Positions 49,616 to 62,274 of a stretch of DNA of 64,000 nt are shown here, piece by piece. Position numbers and translations under genes: made by a program. Below the pieces are notes generated by a model. It made no database searches. It saw nothing but the letters and a program-made list of their open reading frames with translations, and was not told where the DNA came from. This stretch comes from Vespula vulgaris. Its lineage: Eukaryota; Arthropoda; Insecta; Hymenoptera; Vespidae. The stretch's first letter is position 1, and each line of letters starts with the position of its first letter. The stretch spans positions 19,522,812 through 19,586,811 of the forward strand of contig NC_066586.1 in the NCBI RefSeq assembly GCF_905475345.1, given 5' to 3'.

Positions 49616-52111
49616 TTACGATGAGAATGATGTAAGGAAGTCAGTGACGACCTTCTTTAATTTAGCGTCGGATGCTTCGCTGATAGTATTTTCCTTTGCA
49701 ATAGTACTTAGGAGATCTTGTTGTGTAGACCTATTGTATAAAGTAAGATTAAAATAAATTATTGAATTTATATAATTGTACTTGACATAAATTAATTATT
49801 AGAATACTTTAAAAAGCATTATTTACCTAATATGACCAAGGAATTCTTTCTCGAAAACAGTGATTTTCGAAGGTTCCATTTTGTCAAGATAACCGCGGAC
49901 ACCACAGTAGATAACTGCAACCTGCTCTTCAATGGCCATGGGAACTAAAATATATTATAAGAATAATAATATTAAAAATGAAGAAACTTGATAAAAAAAA
50001 AATTGTGTATTTTATGATATAGTTTTACCATATTGGCCTTGCTTTAGAAGCTCCGTTAATCTCACGCCACGATTCAACAATTGTTGAGTTGCAGCGTCCA
50101 AATCAGATCCGAACTGTGCAAAAGCAGCTACTTCACGATATTGAGCCAATTCCAATTTCATGGAACCAGCAACCTATAATAATAATGAATAATGTTAACG
50201 GTATAATTATTAATCATTTTACTTTATTTCAAATATTATAGAGCACCTGCTTCATGGCCTTGGTCTGAGCAGCAGATCCGACTCGGGATACAGAGAGACC
50301 AACATTAATAGCTGGTCGGATACCTTTGTAGAACAATTCAGTTTCCAAGAAGATTTGACCATCAGTAATAGAAATGACATTGGTTGGAATATAGGCAGAT
50401 ACATCACCAGCTTGAGTTTCAATGACAGGTAATGCAGTTAAAGAACCACCACCTAAACTTTCATTCATTTTGGCAGCTCGCTCTAAAAGACGCGAATGAA
50501 GGTAAAATACGTCACCAGGATACGCTTCACGACCTGGTGGTCTCCTTAGTAGCAAAGACATTTGTCGATAGGCAACAGCTTGTTTCGATAAATCGTCATA
50601 AATAATTAAAGCGTGTTTTCCATTATCTCTACAAAAAGAAAGATTAAAATATTATTTAATCATTAAATTACAGTAAACGTATTAAACCTTGTTAACTTTA
50701 TCTTACCTAAAGAATTCTCCCATGGCACAACCGGAATACGGTGCCAAGTACTGTAAGGGAGCAGCATCGGATGCGGTAGCGGAAACGATAATAGTGTAAT
50801 TAATAGCTCCACTGTCGGTCAATCGTTTGACAATTTGAGCAACAGTAGATCTCTTTTGACCAATAGCAACATAAATACAATATAATTTCTTTTTTTCTTC
50901 ACCACCATCATTGAAACGTTTTTGATTGATAATAGTATCAATGGCAAGGGCAGTTTTTCCAGTCTGTCTGTCTCCAATAATCAGTTCACGCTGTCCTCTA
51001 CCGATAGGTACCAAAGAATCCACGGCCTTGATTCCAGTTTGCATAGGTTCCCTTACGGATACTCTATAAAAATATATATGTGTCAAAAATATATAGTCAT
51101 TGGGCGTATATATAGCTGTTCATTTAAATATATTACCTAGGAATGATACCTGGGGCTTTGGTACCAATACGGAATCTCAGTTTGCTATTTAATGGTCCTT
51201 TACCATCAATGGGATTACCCAAAGCATCAACAACACGTCCTAATAATTCCTCCCCGACAGGAACATCCACAATAGCTCCAGTACGTTTTACAACATCTCC
51301 TTCCTTGATGTGCCTATCATTACCAAAGACGACAACACCAACATTGTCAGGTTCCAAATTCAATGCCATACCCTTCAGGCCTGAGCTAAATTCCACCATC
51401 TCATCTGCCTGAATATTCTTTAAACCATAGACACGAGCAATACCATCACCAATGCTCAGTACTCTGCCTGTTTCTTCAAGATTAGCCTAAAAATTTATTA
51501 TAATTAGAATCTAATAATTAGATATAAATAGAATTTTATAGCAAATTCTCATAAACATTATCATATAATTAAAATAATGTACAATCAGTCAACTGTAAGA
51601 CAGACACACCTTTGGAGCAGAGCCAAGGATACGTTCTTCCAGAATGGAAGAGATTTCTGCAGAACGGCGACTGCAGGATACATGGTATTTACGAGATGTA
51701 ACTGTGACAGCAGGCCAATTGACCTAAAAAAAGAAATAGGAATATACTTGAGGTATTCTTCATATATCTACTTCTCAAATGTTTATTACATAACTTAACA
51801 GTCCTCTCTTTACATAATACATAATACCCTACAAACGATGCTTATACGAATACTATTATTTTTAAATGCTTTTATGTGAGGAATATCTTTTTTATAGAAT
51901 AATATTCAGTAAAAAATATTATTAAATATCCAAAAAATTGTGGAAACGTGTAATGAACAAATATAAAATGTCGGCGCTATCGACAGTTTCTCCCGCTGCT
52001 TCGAGATATCTTGACATAGATTATTCTAGCTTTTTAAGAAATTACCTGAATCGTAGCATTTGGCAATTGCCTCGCCAAGGAAGAGGCCAAACGTAGAGAT
52101 AGAAGAGCCAT
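49616..52111 (-). CDS. blw: Mitochondrial F1 ATP synthase subunit alpha
   Basis: Eight exons are inferred: 52111-52046, 51723-51610, 51486-51137, 51063-50707, 50628-50247, 50173-50029, 49944-49827 and 49730-49616. Phases agree and give 548 residues, the normal length. The first 22 residues (MALLSLRLASSLARQLPNAT) and part of exon 2 form a basic mitochondrial presequence. Mature-protein motifs follow: SSILEERILG, LEETGRVLSIGDGIARV, KRTGAIVDVPVGEELLGRVV, Walker A GDRQTGKT at 207-214, KRSTVAQIVKRL, SATASDAAPLQYLAPYSGC, LIIYDDLSKQAVAYRQ, LLLRRPPGREAYPGDVFYLH, ALPVIETQAGDVSAYIPTNV and SVSRVGSAAQTKAMK. The subunit forms the non-catalytic nucleotide sites of the F1 hexamer in the mitochondrial matrix. 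An in-frame upstream ATG at 52240 would add 43 residues. The gene is divergent from Gbeta5. Confidence 0.97.
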
Positions 52112-52240
52112 GTGGATATGTTGAAAGCCCGTCAACCGGACCACGAATTCGACGAGGAAGAATGATAAAGACGGGGACAAGCAGAAGTACGTCCTGTCTA
52201 GCCCCACTCTGTCCTTTGAGCACAGGAAATCTACATTCAT

Positions 52241-53460
52241 CGACCTGCGCTGTAACCTCGAATCCAGAAAATTTTTAAATTTTTAATGGACAATGGATTA
52301 TAAAATAACGTTTAAAGTTTAATACTATTGTTTTATTATATATCACTATTTTTTAAATAAGTATTTTTTTATTATTTGTAAACCAAAAATATGAATAATC
52401 TGTAAAACAGTCTGGCTTGGAGGTTAAGAGTAATATCCGTTGCAGTTGGTAAGCAAAACGCGCTAAATTCAAATAATGTAGAAATTACACAGAAACTGTT
52501 GATTAATAAATATCTACTCAAGATCCATATTTTTTATAGAAAGTTATACAATTTTAAATTAAATTTATTAAATGATACTGTCTACAATCTACAATACATA
52601 TGTATACACTATGTATATTTGTTTTCTTAATAACAATCGCACATGATCGTCATTTTTTAAATTTAATTGGTATAATAATTATATCCTATATCACATATAT
52701 ACGTATACATATTTTTTATTAATCTAAAATTATTTTTCAATAATATACATAAGTAAAAAAAATATTTAACTGTAACTTCGTAATTGAACAATATTATACA
52801 AATTGTAGAATAACTCGCCCTTTAAATCTAAAATGGCGATTGGCTAAATGAACTGGGTTTTAAGATGATCTTGAACAATGTTGTAGTTACTTTACTGGTT
52901 CCGTGATAAAAAAGTTAAAAATAATGAATATATTACCCATTAGAAAAATTAATAAATTTTTTTGAGCAGAAAGTGTAAATGTATTTTTGCCGTTATATAT
53001 CATTGTATTTAGATAAAGTTTGACTAGTTGTGGAAGCGTTATTGCACCGGCGTCAAGGTTTGTATTGTGAACTCGTATTGATTGTGATTGATGGCCGATT
53101 TTTAATCTTATCAAAACTTATAATAAAACAACGTAAATAATTATTAGAGATTAAATGATATTTCAGAAAAAATTGAATGATATTTCAGAAGAAATATCAT
53201 ATATATATAAAAATATAAAAATCTTCTAGTTAATAATTTATGTAAGAAACTTGTCAATTTCTTATTTTTATAATAAATAATATATCTCACAAATTATAAC
53301 TAATATTTAAATGCAAAAATTTAATGTAAAAAAAAAATGAAAAAGATTGTTGTAGATGGAGTGCTAATACTTGCAGATATAAGACAGCATTTGGGAAGAA
53401 ATAAGACTATATAAATTGATCTGCAATTGTTCTAAACTAGTCTTCAAGAATCTACTAAAT
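52241..53460. promoter_or_regulatory. Divergent region between ATP synthase alpha and Gbeta5
   Basis: About 1.2 kb of AT-rich DNA separates the two genes' starts. The ATP synthase side (about 52120-52260) is less AT-rich and is probably its 5' UTR and promoter. No clear core promoter motif is seen. Small frames here have no recognisable homology. Confidence 0.4.
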
Positions 53461-54980
53461 ATGGACTCTGTTAATGAACCGGAACAAGTTAATAGGCTGG
53501 TTAAAGAGGCAGAGAGTTTAAAAATACGTTTAGAGGATGAACGACAAAAGCTAAATGATGTTACTCGTAACTATCTAAAATATATAGTTAAAGATAAATT
53601 ATTTTCATGTTTATTTCTACATTCTATAACATTATATTATATAAAAATGAGGTATGTTCAGAGATTGATTATGATTTAAAAAATCATATTAAAGAACAAT
53701 ATACATGTTACAATATATATGTTACATTTTCTTATTTCTATATATTATAAGAATAAATATGTATAAATTTTAATATTATATCTTTTAGTTGCCAGTGTAG
53801 CTGATCGGTTGGAAGGAATAAACTGCATAAATGTAAAACCTCGACGTGTTTTGAAAGGCCATCAGGCAAAAGTTCTTTGTTCTGATTGGTCTCCTGATAA
53901 GCGTCACATTGTCTCTTCTTCTCAGGTACACATTCTAATTTTCATTTTGAACATTTTTCACATATCTATGAACCATTTTCAGGATGGCAAAATGATAATA
54001 TGGGATGCTTTCACAACAAATAAGGAACATGCAGTTACAATGCCTACAATATGGGTAATGGCATGTGCTTATGCTCCTAGTGGTGCTTTAGTAGCATGTG
54101 GGTATGTCTATAAATATAATATTTACATATAATTTAAAGTAAGCTTTCAGAAAGATAGAGGTAGAGAGAGAGAGAGAGAGAATGTAAATTATTTTAATTA
54201 ATTTTTACAGGGGATTAGATAACAAAGTAACAGTTTATCCATTAAGTTTAGAAGATGATGTTACAACTCGTAAAAAAACTGTTGGAACTCACACATCGTA
54301 TATGTCATGTTGTGCATTTCCCAATAGCGATCAACAAATTTTAACAGGAAGCGGGGATAGTACATGCGCTTTATGGGATGTTGAAAGTGGTCAATTGCTT
54401 CAAAGCTTTCACGGACATTCTAGCGATGTTATGTCGATCGACTTAGCACCGAGCGAAACTGGCAACACGTTCGTATCTGGTAGTTGTGACAAAATGGTTC
54501 TAATTTGGGATATGCGTAGCGGACAATGTGTTCAAAGCTTCGAAGGACATCAGTCCGATGTTAATTCGGTATAAATATAGAATTAATTCATAGTAATACT
54601 TCAATTGATAAATATATTTCGATTAATCGAATTGTTTTGTTTTTTTATAGGTAAGATTTCATCCAAGCGGCGATGCAGTAGCAACAGGTTCTGATGATGC
54701 TACTTGCCGACTCTTTGATTTACGCGCTGATAAAGAAGTAGCTATTTATGCGAAAGAGAGTATCATATTCGGAGCGAATACAATTGATCTCAGTGTAAGT
54801 GGACGTTTATTGTTTGCTGGCTATAATGATTATACAGTAAACATATGGGATACTCTAAAGTGCCAAAGAGTAGCACTTTTATATGGACACGAAAATCGTG
54901 TGTCTTGTTTGAGAGTTTCGCCGGATGGTACTGCCGTTTCAACTGGAAGTTGGGATTCGACACTACGTGTTTGGGCTTAG
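53461..54980 (+). CDS. Gbeta5: Guanine nucleotide-binding protein subunit beta-5
   Basis: Exons 53461-53566, 53789-53925, 53983-54101, 54211-54568 and 54651-54980 are in phase and encode 349 residues. An N-terminal helix (EAESLKIRLEDERQKLNDV) is followed by seven WD40 blades: LKGHQAKVLC...SSSQDGKMIIWD, FTTNKEHAVTMPTIWVMACA, GLDNKVTVYPL, TGSGDSTCALWDVESGQLLQ, LAPSETGNTFVSGSCDK, GSDDATCRLFDLRADKEVAI, KESIIFGAN, and GHENRVSCLRVSPDGTAVS ending in TLRVWA. These are diagnostic of the Gbeta5 branch, which pairs with R7-type RGS proteins through their GGL domain and speeds shut-off of Gi/o signalling in neurons. A CT repeat lies just after the stop (54988-55013) and an AATAAA at 55276. Confidence 0.96.
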
Positions 54981-57900
54981 ATTTTATTAGTCTCTCTCTC
55001 TCTCTCTCTCTCCTAATTCCTACTAACACTTCAAAACATGTACTCTTACACACGCCTTGTGTTAATTATGGCAAAATTGAAGGTACTGTTATGAGATCAT
55101 ATATGTATTAGCATGCAATTGAAAATAGTAGTTGCTATTAATCGTTAGATAGTTACAAATATATTATGGTTGATCATTAAAATTATTATATTAGGCTGGC
55201 CCTAATCTGTAAGAGATAAAAAAGAAAGAGAATATTTCATTGATTGTATAAAGTGTTACACATTATGTGAAATCAAATAAAAATTAGATTAATGAAATCT
55301 ATGTTACCTTGGTACTGTTCAATCGAAGAATTCTCGAAATACCTATGAATAAAGAAAAGGTGAAATAGTAAAAATCATATTTACCGCGCACCATATAATT
55401 TTGTCTCTTATTGACAAATACAATATCTCGTTTGATTCATAATCGGGCGTACACTGTTGTATAATTATTTATTATTCACTACATCGCCGTTGAATTTCAG
55501 TCGTAGTGTGAAACGGCGTATCATTCTCACACAGATCAATTCCACAACCGGCTTATTTAAAAAAAAAAAATTGCTCGAACGAGATTAAATAACGAGCCGG
55601 CGAGGTAAAATTTCAACTTAATTTATTAATTCGACAGATATAAATATCATTATTACTAAATCGCCTGTCATCAATAATTTTATATAATCCTTAACTTGCG
55701 GTAAAACGAAGTCATGGAACGTAATAGAGTTCCGTGTACATTCTTGTCATTTCGGACAGTATAAAAAAGAACACTCGCGGAATACAAACATGGTGGAGGG
55801 AGATCGATGAAAGCAAAAGTAAAAAAATCCTATTATAAAAGGTAATTCATGGAACCAGTATTATTATGCAAACAGCGATTAATCGACACGATTTGTCTAG
55901 AATTGCACCGTCCTTAAAGTTAACGGAATCGTTACCCCGTTTTGCTGAGCCGAAGATGCAATTTCGACACATTTATATACAACGTGTCTCGGAGACTAAA
56001 TGATCTCCCATTAAAATTCATTTACGAAGAAAATGCAAAAGAAAAGAAAATCCTTCGTAGTCTGTGTAGATATTTATAAAATTTTTCTAACAGACTTTCT
56101 AGGATAGATTAATTACAAAGAATTAGAACACTATAATGCGTTTGCTACCAAAAAGATAGAAAACAAGTAAAGCCAAAAAAGCTGTCGAGTATTTACAATT
56201 AATAATCGAGCACGACGGATGTTTATATAGGTAAATAACAAAATTGATGTTCAGTCGGTGCAATTCAAAATTGCTCGTGATATAATGCGCCGTATAAATA
56301 AACCTCATTAATGTAATGGATGCAAAAAATACTACGCGTATTCGTCACACACGCACGAAGGCTATACATACAAATGGCGCGTGCATACTAATCGTAATCG
56401 TATTGGATGGTGCACATGTATCACGTATGCTTCTACACACGCACGCTTTCGAGTGAGCTCTTCTTACGTTGAAAAATACAATGATAATGTTGACGATGAT
56501 AAGAGTCAATGAGGATGACATGTTAATGATAATGAAATTATTATTACAATTGAAATTCGTTTAACAAATCACGCTATTAATCAAATATCTTGAAACGAAT
56601 ATCTAAATAATCAATACATTTTCAAAGAGCCACATTTAGTCGTATAATACTATTTTTAATAAAGAAAAAAGAAATAAACGCAGTACTACCAAAATAACTT
56701 CTAATTTTTAACGATATTCTTTCGAGCATATCGGACATGCAATATGATAAATGATATTCTCACACGAAAGTAAAAGTTAGATTAGCGTTCGACCGAATAT
56801 CATTGTAATATTTTGGAAGCACATTAGTAATTTATAAAAATGGAAAAGTGATAAGTTTTTACAGCATAACAAATTAAAGTTATTTGTTGCAGCTGCCAAA
56901 GGAAGAAAGGACATAAAAAGAAAATTTATATCATCTTTTTGTACTATTTTGTACTAAGATTTACTAAAGATCATATTCATATCAACCATCACAGAGGAAG
57001 TAGAAACATAATTACATTAGTAATTAGGATGAATTTATATAAGTCAACTATACCATAAAATACTAAATAATTATTATTTTGAACACAATTCTAACCTTTT
57101 CCCTTCGTGTATTTATGTACCTACCAGATGATATTTATGAGACAAATAGTATTTATCTCCTCAGAGTATGTCAAATACACTCAAGCTAGTTTCTTTTATA
57201 TATATAAAAAAAAAGTAAATATATAAAAACAAAAAAGAAACAATATTTTGTTTTCTTGTAGTTTAAATTATAATATTATATAGAAACAATAGCTTGATGC
57301 AACTGTTAATACTATGAACAATGATAAATACTATCTTTATTCCTATTAACCAATGATGTATGGATGTTATAAAACAATGGGTAATATTAATAATGAGCAT
57401 CTCCATACTTGCACTAGACTTTTTAAATGAATATATAAATTGCATGTAATTATGAAACAAATCGAAAAAAAAAATTGAATGAAAGTATCTACTACTTGCA
57501 TCGCTTCCTGAGATGTCACATTAACTTTCAGTCATTGTATTGCAATTATATAAAAAGAAAAACTATGCGCACTCACACAAATATACAATGATGACGTTGA
57601 AAGCAATACTCAGAAAAGCAACAAAAAGTTTTATAATTTTCTTTTGGTTATCCATATCTTTCAAATATTGCTGTAATCGTTTTCTTACAAAGAAAGAATG
57701 GAAGAGAAGCAGGCTTTTATGTTATGTACAACAACAAATCATACAATATTAGAAGCACTTGTGGAATGCCAAATACAAAGTAATATGAGTATTTGATACT
57801 TGATGCAATTATAAATTATATATATATACTTTTTTTTTCTTTTTTTTTTTATTATTATGGAAGAACACGCTATAGATAAAAAAAATCTACTACATTTTTT

Positions 57901-58763
57901 ACCATGCTTAAGTTTTGGATACATTACTGTAAATCAGTTCCTCGTGTTTACATGAATTTAAGCACCCTAAATACTGATACAATAAACTATAATGTACATT
58001 ATATTATTGTAAAACATGTACATATACATGTAATAGTAATAGTCTTAAAAAATGCTTTATGCAAAATTAAGTTTCAGAAAGTTTCATCAGACTGTATTCT
58101 ATAAATATTTAAGAAGAATGGTAACATACAATGTAAGTTGGATAGAATCAAATTTAAAGGTAAGTTTATAAATTATGCACCTATCCATGCAAAGTTTAGT
58201 CTACAAAATACGAATAAAAAAATTGTAAAATGTGTTTACTGTTTAAAAAATAAACAGAATTACAAGAATATGAGGAACGAAACATATAAAAAAAAAATAT
58301 TTGTATTAATTATATAATAAATTCTGCCACAGAGTGCTTAATATTGTATGCTTATCAGATTATTGCTTTTTGCACTTTGCAAAATGTTAAAAATGTTGTT
58401 TTCTATTCTACGAGTTGTGTAAAAGTCATTTGATATTGAAAACCAGTTATGCCAACAACTAATCGATGTACAATCTCCGATATCTTGCTGGTACTAAAAC
58501 TTTTAAAGTCTTTTAAAGGAAAAGACAAGAAATCACAACACGATTTATGATCGATCTACATTCCTTACAAATTACTGATGTATAGACCATGTCAGGGCTT
58601 GGTAAAATAGTAAGGCGTAGAACGCTGCATACGGTAAACTGTATTGTCGTTAAAAAATATTATATCTTCCTGGATATATTTGGCAAGCGTGCACACTTCA
58701 ATCTGGAAGATCCGATCTTCAAGGGGCGATGAAATAAAAGATGACAGTACAAAATATTGACAG
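54981..58763. other. Region between convergent Gbeta5 and CARM1
   Basis: About 3.8 kb. The first 300 bp are the likely Gbeta5 3' UTR (AATAAA at 55276 and 55345). The right end, next to the CARM1 extension frame, is probably CARM1 3' UTR. An 87-codon minus-strand frame (58592-58855) overlaps that extension in another frame and has no recognised homology. The middle is AT-rich with no supported gene. Confidence 0.5.
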
Positions 58764-59111
58764 CTACGAGGGGATGGCTCGCAATCTCCTCCAACGTGCC
58801 TCCCATTGAGAATTATTTCTTCCAGAACCCCAACCAAATCCAAATACAGAATCAACTGTAGGCTTACTCAAATAAGCGACATTGTTACCGCTATGATCAA
58901 AATGTGGTTCAAGACTGGTTAAATCAACTGTATGTAAAATTCGAACGGCAGACGCGAGTCGAAGCTTGCTGGCTGGCGAACTAAACACCAACTTACGACT
59001 TTGCTTATTGTTGCCCTTGTCACCAGTGTTGCTAGAATTGCTATGGCGAGGATCATTCTGTAACTGTTTTACTTTGCGAGAATACTCGGTGCAAAATGAT
59101 TTTGCCATAGA
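58764..59111 (-). other. In-frame open extension after the CARM1 stop codon
   Basis: Directly after the CARM1 TGA (59114-59112) the same frame stays open for TCT, an ATG at 59108 and a further 113 codons to a TAG at 58764-58766. The predicted segment has a varied, protein-like composition (MAKSFCTEYSRK, RKLVFSSPASKLRLASAV, FGFGWGSGRNNSQ), and its DNA is less AT-rich than the flanking 3' region. It could be translated by stop-codon readthrough, by reinitiation at the ATG 3 nt after the stop, or through an unseen alternative exon; or it could be chance. Confidence 0.45.
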
Positions 59112-62100
59112 TCATTGCCGGTAAGTCTGAGGTGATATGCCGTTTCCAGGTGTCACGTAATCACCAATCATTAAACTTGGATTTACCGGATAATGCGATG
59201 TATTTCCAAGGACCAGCGATTGCTGGAAAGTAACACCAAGCTGTAGCGCGAAAGACACGCAGGCAGGTACACGCTTTAGTATCTTTTTATAAATTAGAAT
59301 AAAGTACCTAGCGAGCCATTTACTTGTTTTAATTAAACGTTTTGCATCATATTTGAAAATTTCTGTTTCAAAAAAAATATTATTATATAATGATAAAAGT
59401 ATCATAGAGAAAATAGCTCGCTGGAGAAAACAATCAGTAATATGTCACACTCACAGTAGCCGGAGATGTAAACATATTAGGCGTGATTCCACCACCTATC
59501 AATTGTGCCGCTTGCGTACTAGTAGCCGTACCTCCTACTCGACCACGTCCGGTACTTGATATCGAACCAGGATGAATGTTCGGCTGGCCACCTAAGCATA
59601 TGTTTTGATTTTATCATCATCATCATCATCATCATTATTATTATTATTATTATTAATTGTATAAAATAATCATTATTAAATATCGTATTTGCTTGTAACT
59701 AAAACAAGTAACCCATTTTTTACTTACACATATCTCGAGTTAATCTAAAATTTCATTAGATTAATATCTATGAAATATTATTAGTAGAATACAGAGGAAT
59801 GTCTTATATTGCTATAGATGGTAAAGATTGATTTTCAATCGAAATTAAATCTTACCAATTGCAAGTAAATTACTGGGATTTACTGCTGCACTTGTATCCA
59901 TTGAAACCTCACCAAGACCGTTGACCGACATGCCATTAACCATATTCACAGCTTGTCGAGCACCTTGTGCATCCAAAGTTGTCCAGTAAGATTCACTAGG
60001 TGAAGTATTATTTAACCCAGGTGGTGGTTGTGCTGCTGCTCCTGTATACCTAAAGTAAGGGTTCTTCAAGTCTAAAGTATTACTACTGCTTTCCATGTTT
60101 GTTCCTTCAAGTTTCAGTTCTATTGTAACATCATAAGATTGCCTGCAATCGAGTTTGCAATCAATTTTTAATCGAATTACTGAGAGAACAAGTACATTAT
60201 TAAATGATACATGTAACATTTATTTGACATTACCTTTTGTTGGCAATAAGAATTACTTTTCCAGAAAGTAACTGGCCACTCTTACAAAACAATGGATTTT
60301 CAAGAAGACAACGCACTTGATACCAATGTGTAAGAGGCTCTGTAGGAGCAGTACTTAACCAAACTTGTTGAGTAGAACCAATAAATGCCACGTCAAACCA
60401 AAATGCAAGACCATGGCATGTACCACTTTCTAATATGTGAAAGTCAACATCTATATCTGAAAGATTCATAATTTATTACAAATTAATATGATACATTAGA
60501 TTTTGTAAATCTAAAAAAAAAAAAGTAGTAAAATAAAATATAAAAGAAAAATCTAAAAAATATTGTATAACCATACCTATTTTATGTAAATCAGTCTCAT
60601 CAGCTGTCTGGAAATCTACGATATGCCTGACAGATTTAGCCATACAAATTCTTATATCAAAGGTATCAACAATAGGTTGGCGGAAATATTCTTTAATGGC
60701 ATTATTTCTCATTGCAGAAAGATCTACACCATGGAAACATGTTTGGTACCAGAAATTGGCTTTATTAAATTGTTCCATATAAAGATTTTCATCAGAAAAT
60801 GGTGCGATATGCAAGTCTCCTCTAGAAGGAAACATTCTTCCACCTATAAATAAGATATGGCATGTCTCATATGAATTAAAATTATAAAGGGATATATATA
60901 ATAAGACTAAATAATGTATCTGTGATCACCTGGTACTAGCCATTTTTTGGCATGAAGATAAGTTTCAAGCATTCTTTCATTATATAACATGTAACCCATA
61001 GGTTCACTAACTATGCAATCAACATGTTCTGGTAGATCTATTTCTTCAATTTTTCCAGCTATGACTATAATCTTATCTGATAAATTATTAGCAGCTACTA
61101 GTAATTCTGCATGATTTGCCATGTTACTTGCTTCTACAGCATATACTTTTTTTGCACCAGCCTGAATTGCAAAAAATGATAAAATGCCAGAACCAGCTCC
61201 TACATCTAACACAACTTTATCTTTAAAGTCAGATAAATTGCCAAGAATTGCACGCTGATACGTGCTTGTTCTGATGTAATCCTGCATCATATTTTGTTGC
61301 TGTGATAAATAACCATAAAATTGAAAATATTGCATGGCCGATGACTCCTCTGTTCTTTCATTAAATGCTGATACACCCTTTCCATTTTTGAGTTTTAATA
61401 TTTGTGAATGAAAGTTTCGAAAGTCTATATAATTAAAAAATTATATTTTACGTTAGTATGTGTAGACTAAGAAAGTATACTGTTTATATATATATATATA
61501 TACATATATATACATATATAATACCAGAAAAAAATTAATAACAACGGAATAATATTTTTGTTTCTATTCACCTGTTTCATTAGCAAATGTTATTAACAAG
61601 CTATCTGAATCCAATGTGAAAACATAACTTCGCGATGAAACCCTAGAGCATTCAGTAGTATGAGTTACAGGAAATTCCAATAATGAAACCTTTTCTCTTG
61701 CAGTGGAATCACCTGAAACATATTAAAACATAAAAAATGATATTAAGAAATCAAAGGATAAATCAAAAGATGTATAATGAATTTTTATAAACAAATATAC
61801 ATCCGTGATATATATCAAGTTGAAAATTAATGTTTTGAGAAAAAAAAAAGAAAAACTACACATTCGAAAAGAAAGAATGAGGTGAAGAAAAAAAAGCGTG
61901 TCAAAACATAATACGGAAAGTAAATTTTAAGAAGAGAAAGAATCGATAATTTGGAAACGTTGTGATGAGGATAAAAAAAAAAGAGAAATAGAAAATATAA
62001 AAATATCAATAAAAACGGGAAGAAGAATAAGAGAATAAAATATTCCGGTCGAGCGAGTGTGGTTATGTCGCCGCGAATAACGCGTCAGCGTTGAGATCGT

Positions 62101-62274
62101 CGATCGAACGTTTTGGCGTTATTTTCAAAAGAGATAAATACCTAAGACGAGTTCGACGCTGAGGCCTTGCGGGTCATAATTAACGTTGAGCGTGACCGGT
62201 TTATTATACTTTGGTATTGACTGTCCATTGTTTGACAAAGTCAATACTGTCACCGCGCGAAAGGTTTTCGCCAT
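59112..62274 (-). CDS. Carm1: Histone-arginine methyltransferase CARM1/Art4 (PRMT4)
   Basis: Eight exons are inferred: 62274-62142, 61712-61572, 61424-60930, 60843-60577, 60456-60234, 60142-59856, 59591-59455 and 59240-59112. They join in phase to 603 residues. The N-terminal PH-like part starts MAKTFRAVTVLTLSNNG. The PRMT core follows: QYFQFYGYLSQQQNMMQDY, the SAM-binding VLDVGAGSG at 163-171, double-E loop SEPMGYMLYNERMLE (Glu 232 and 241) and THW loop THWYQVRC at 388-390. The C-terminal transactivation-type tail is Gly/Ser/Asn-rich and ends SPQTYRQ. CARM1 makes asymmetric dimethylarginine on histone H3 (R17/R26) and on splicing and coactivator proteins in the nucleus. The insect ortholog (Art4, CARMER) acts with the ecdysone receptor. 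The gene is divergent from XRCC2. Confidence 0.96.
59614..59655. repeat. (TCA)n(TTA)n microsatellite in a CARM1 intron
   Basis: Six or seven TCA units run into about eight TTA units, between CARM1 exons 6 and 7, about 22 bp upstream of the exon 7 acceptor on the transcribed strand. Confidence 0.9.

Noticed and set aside
58592..58855. 87-codon minus-strand frame overlapping the CARM1 extension
   Set aside because: Out of frame with CARM1 and with no recognised similarity; the in-frame extension explains the local sequence better.
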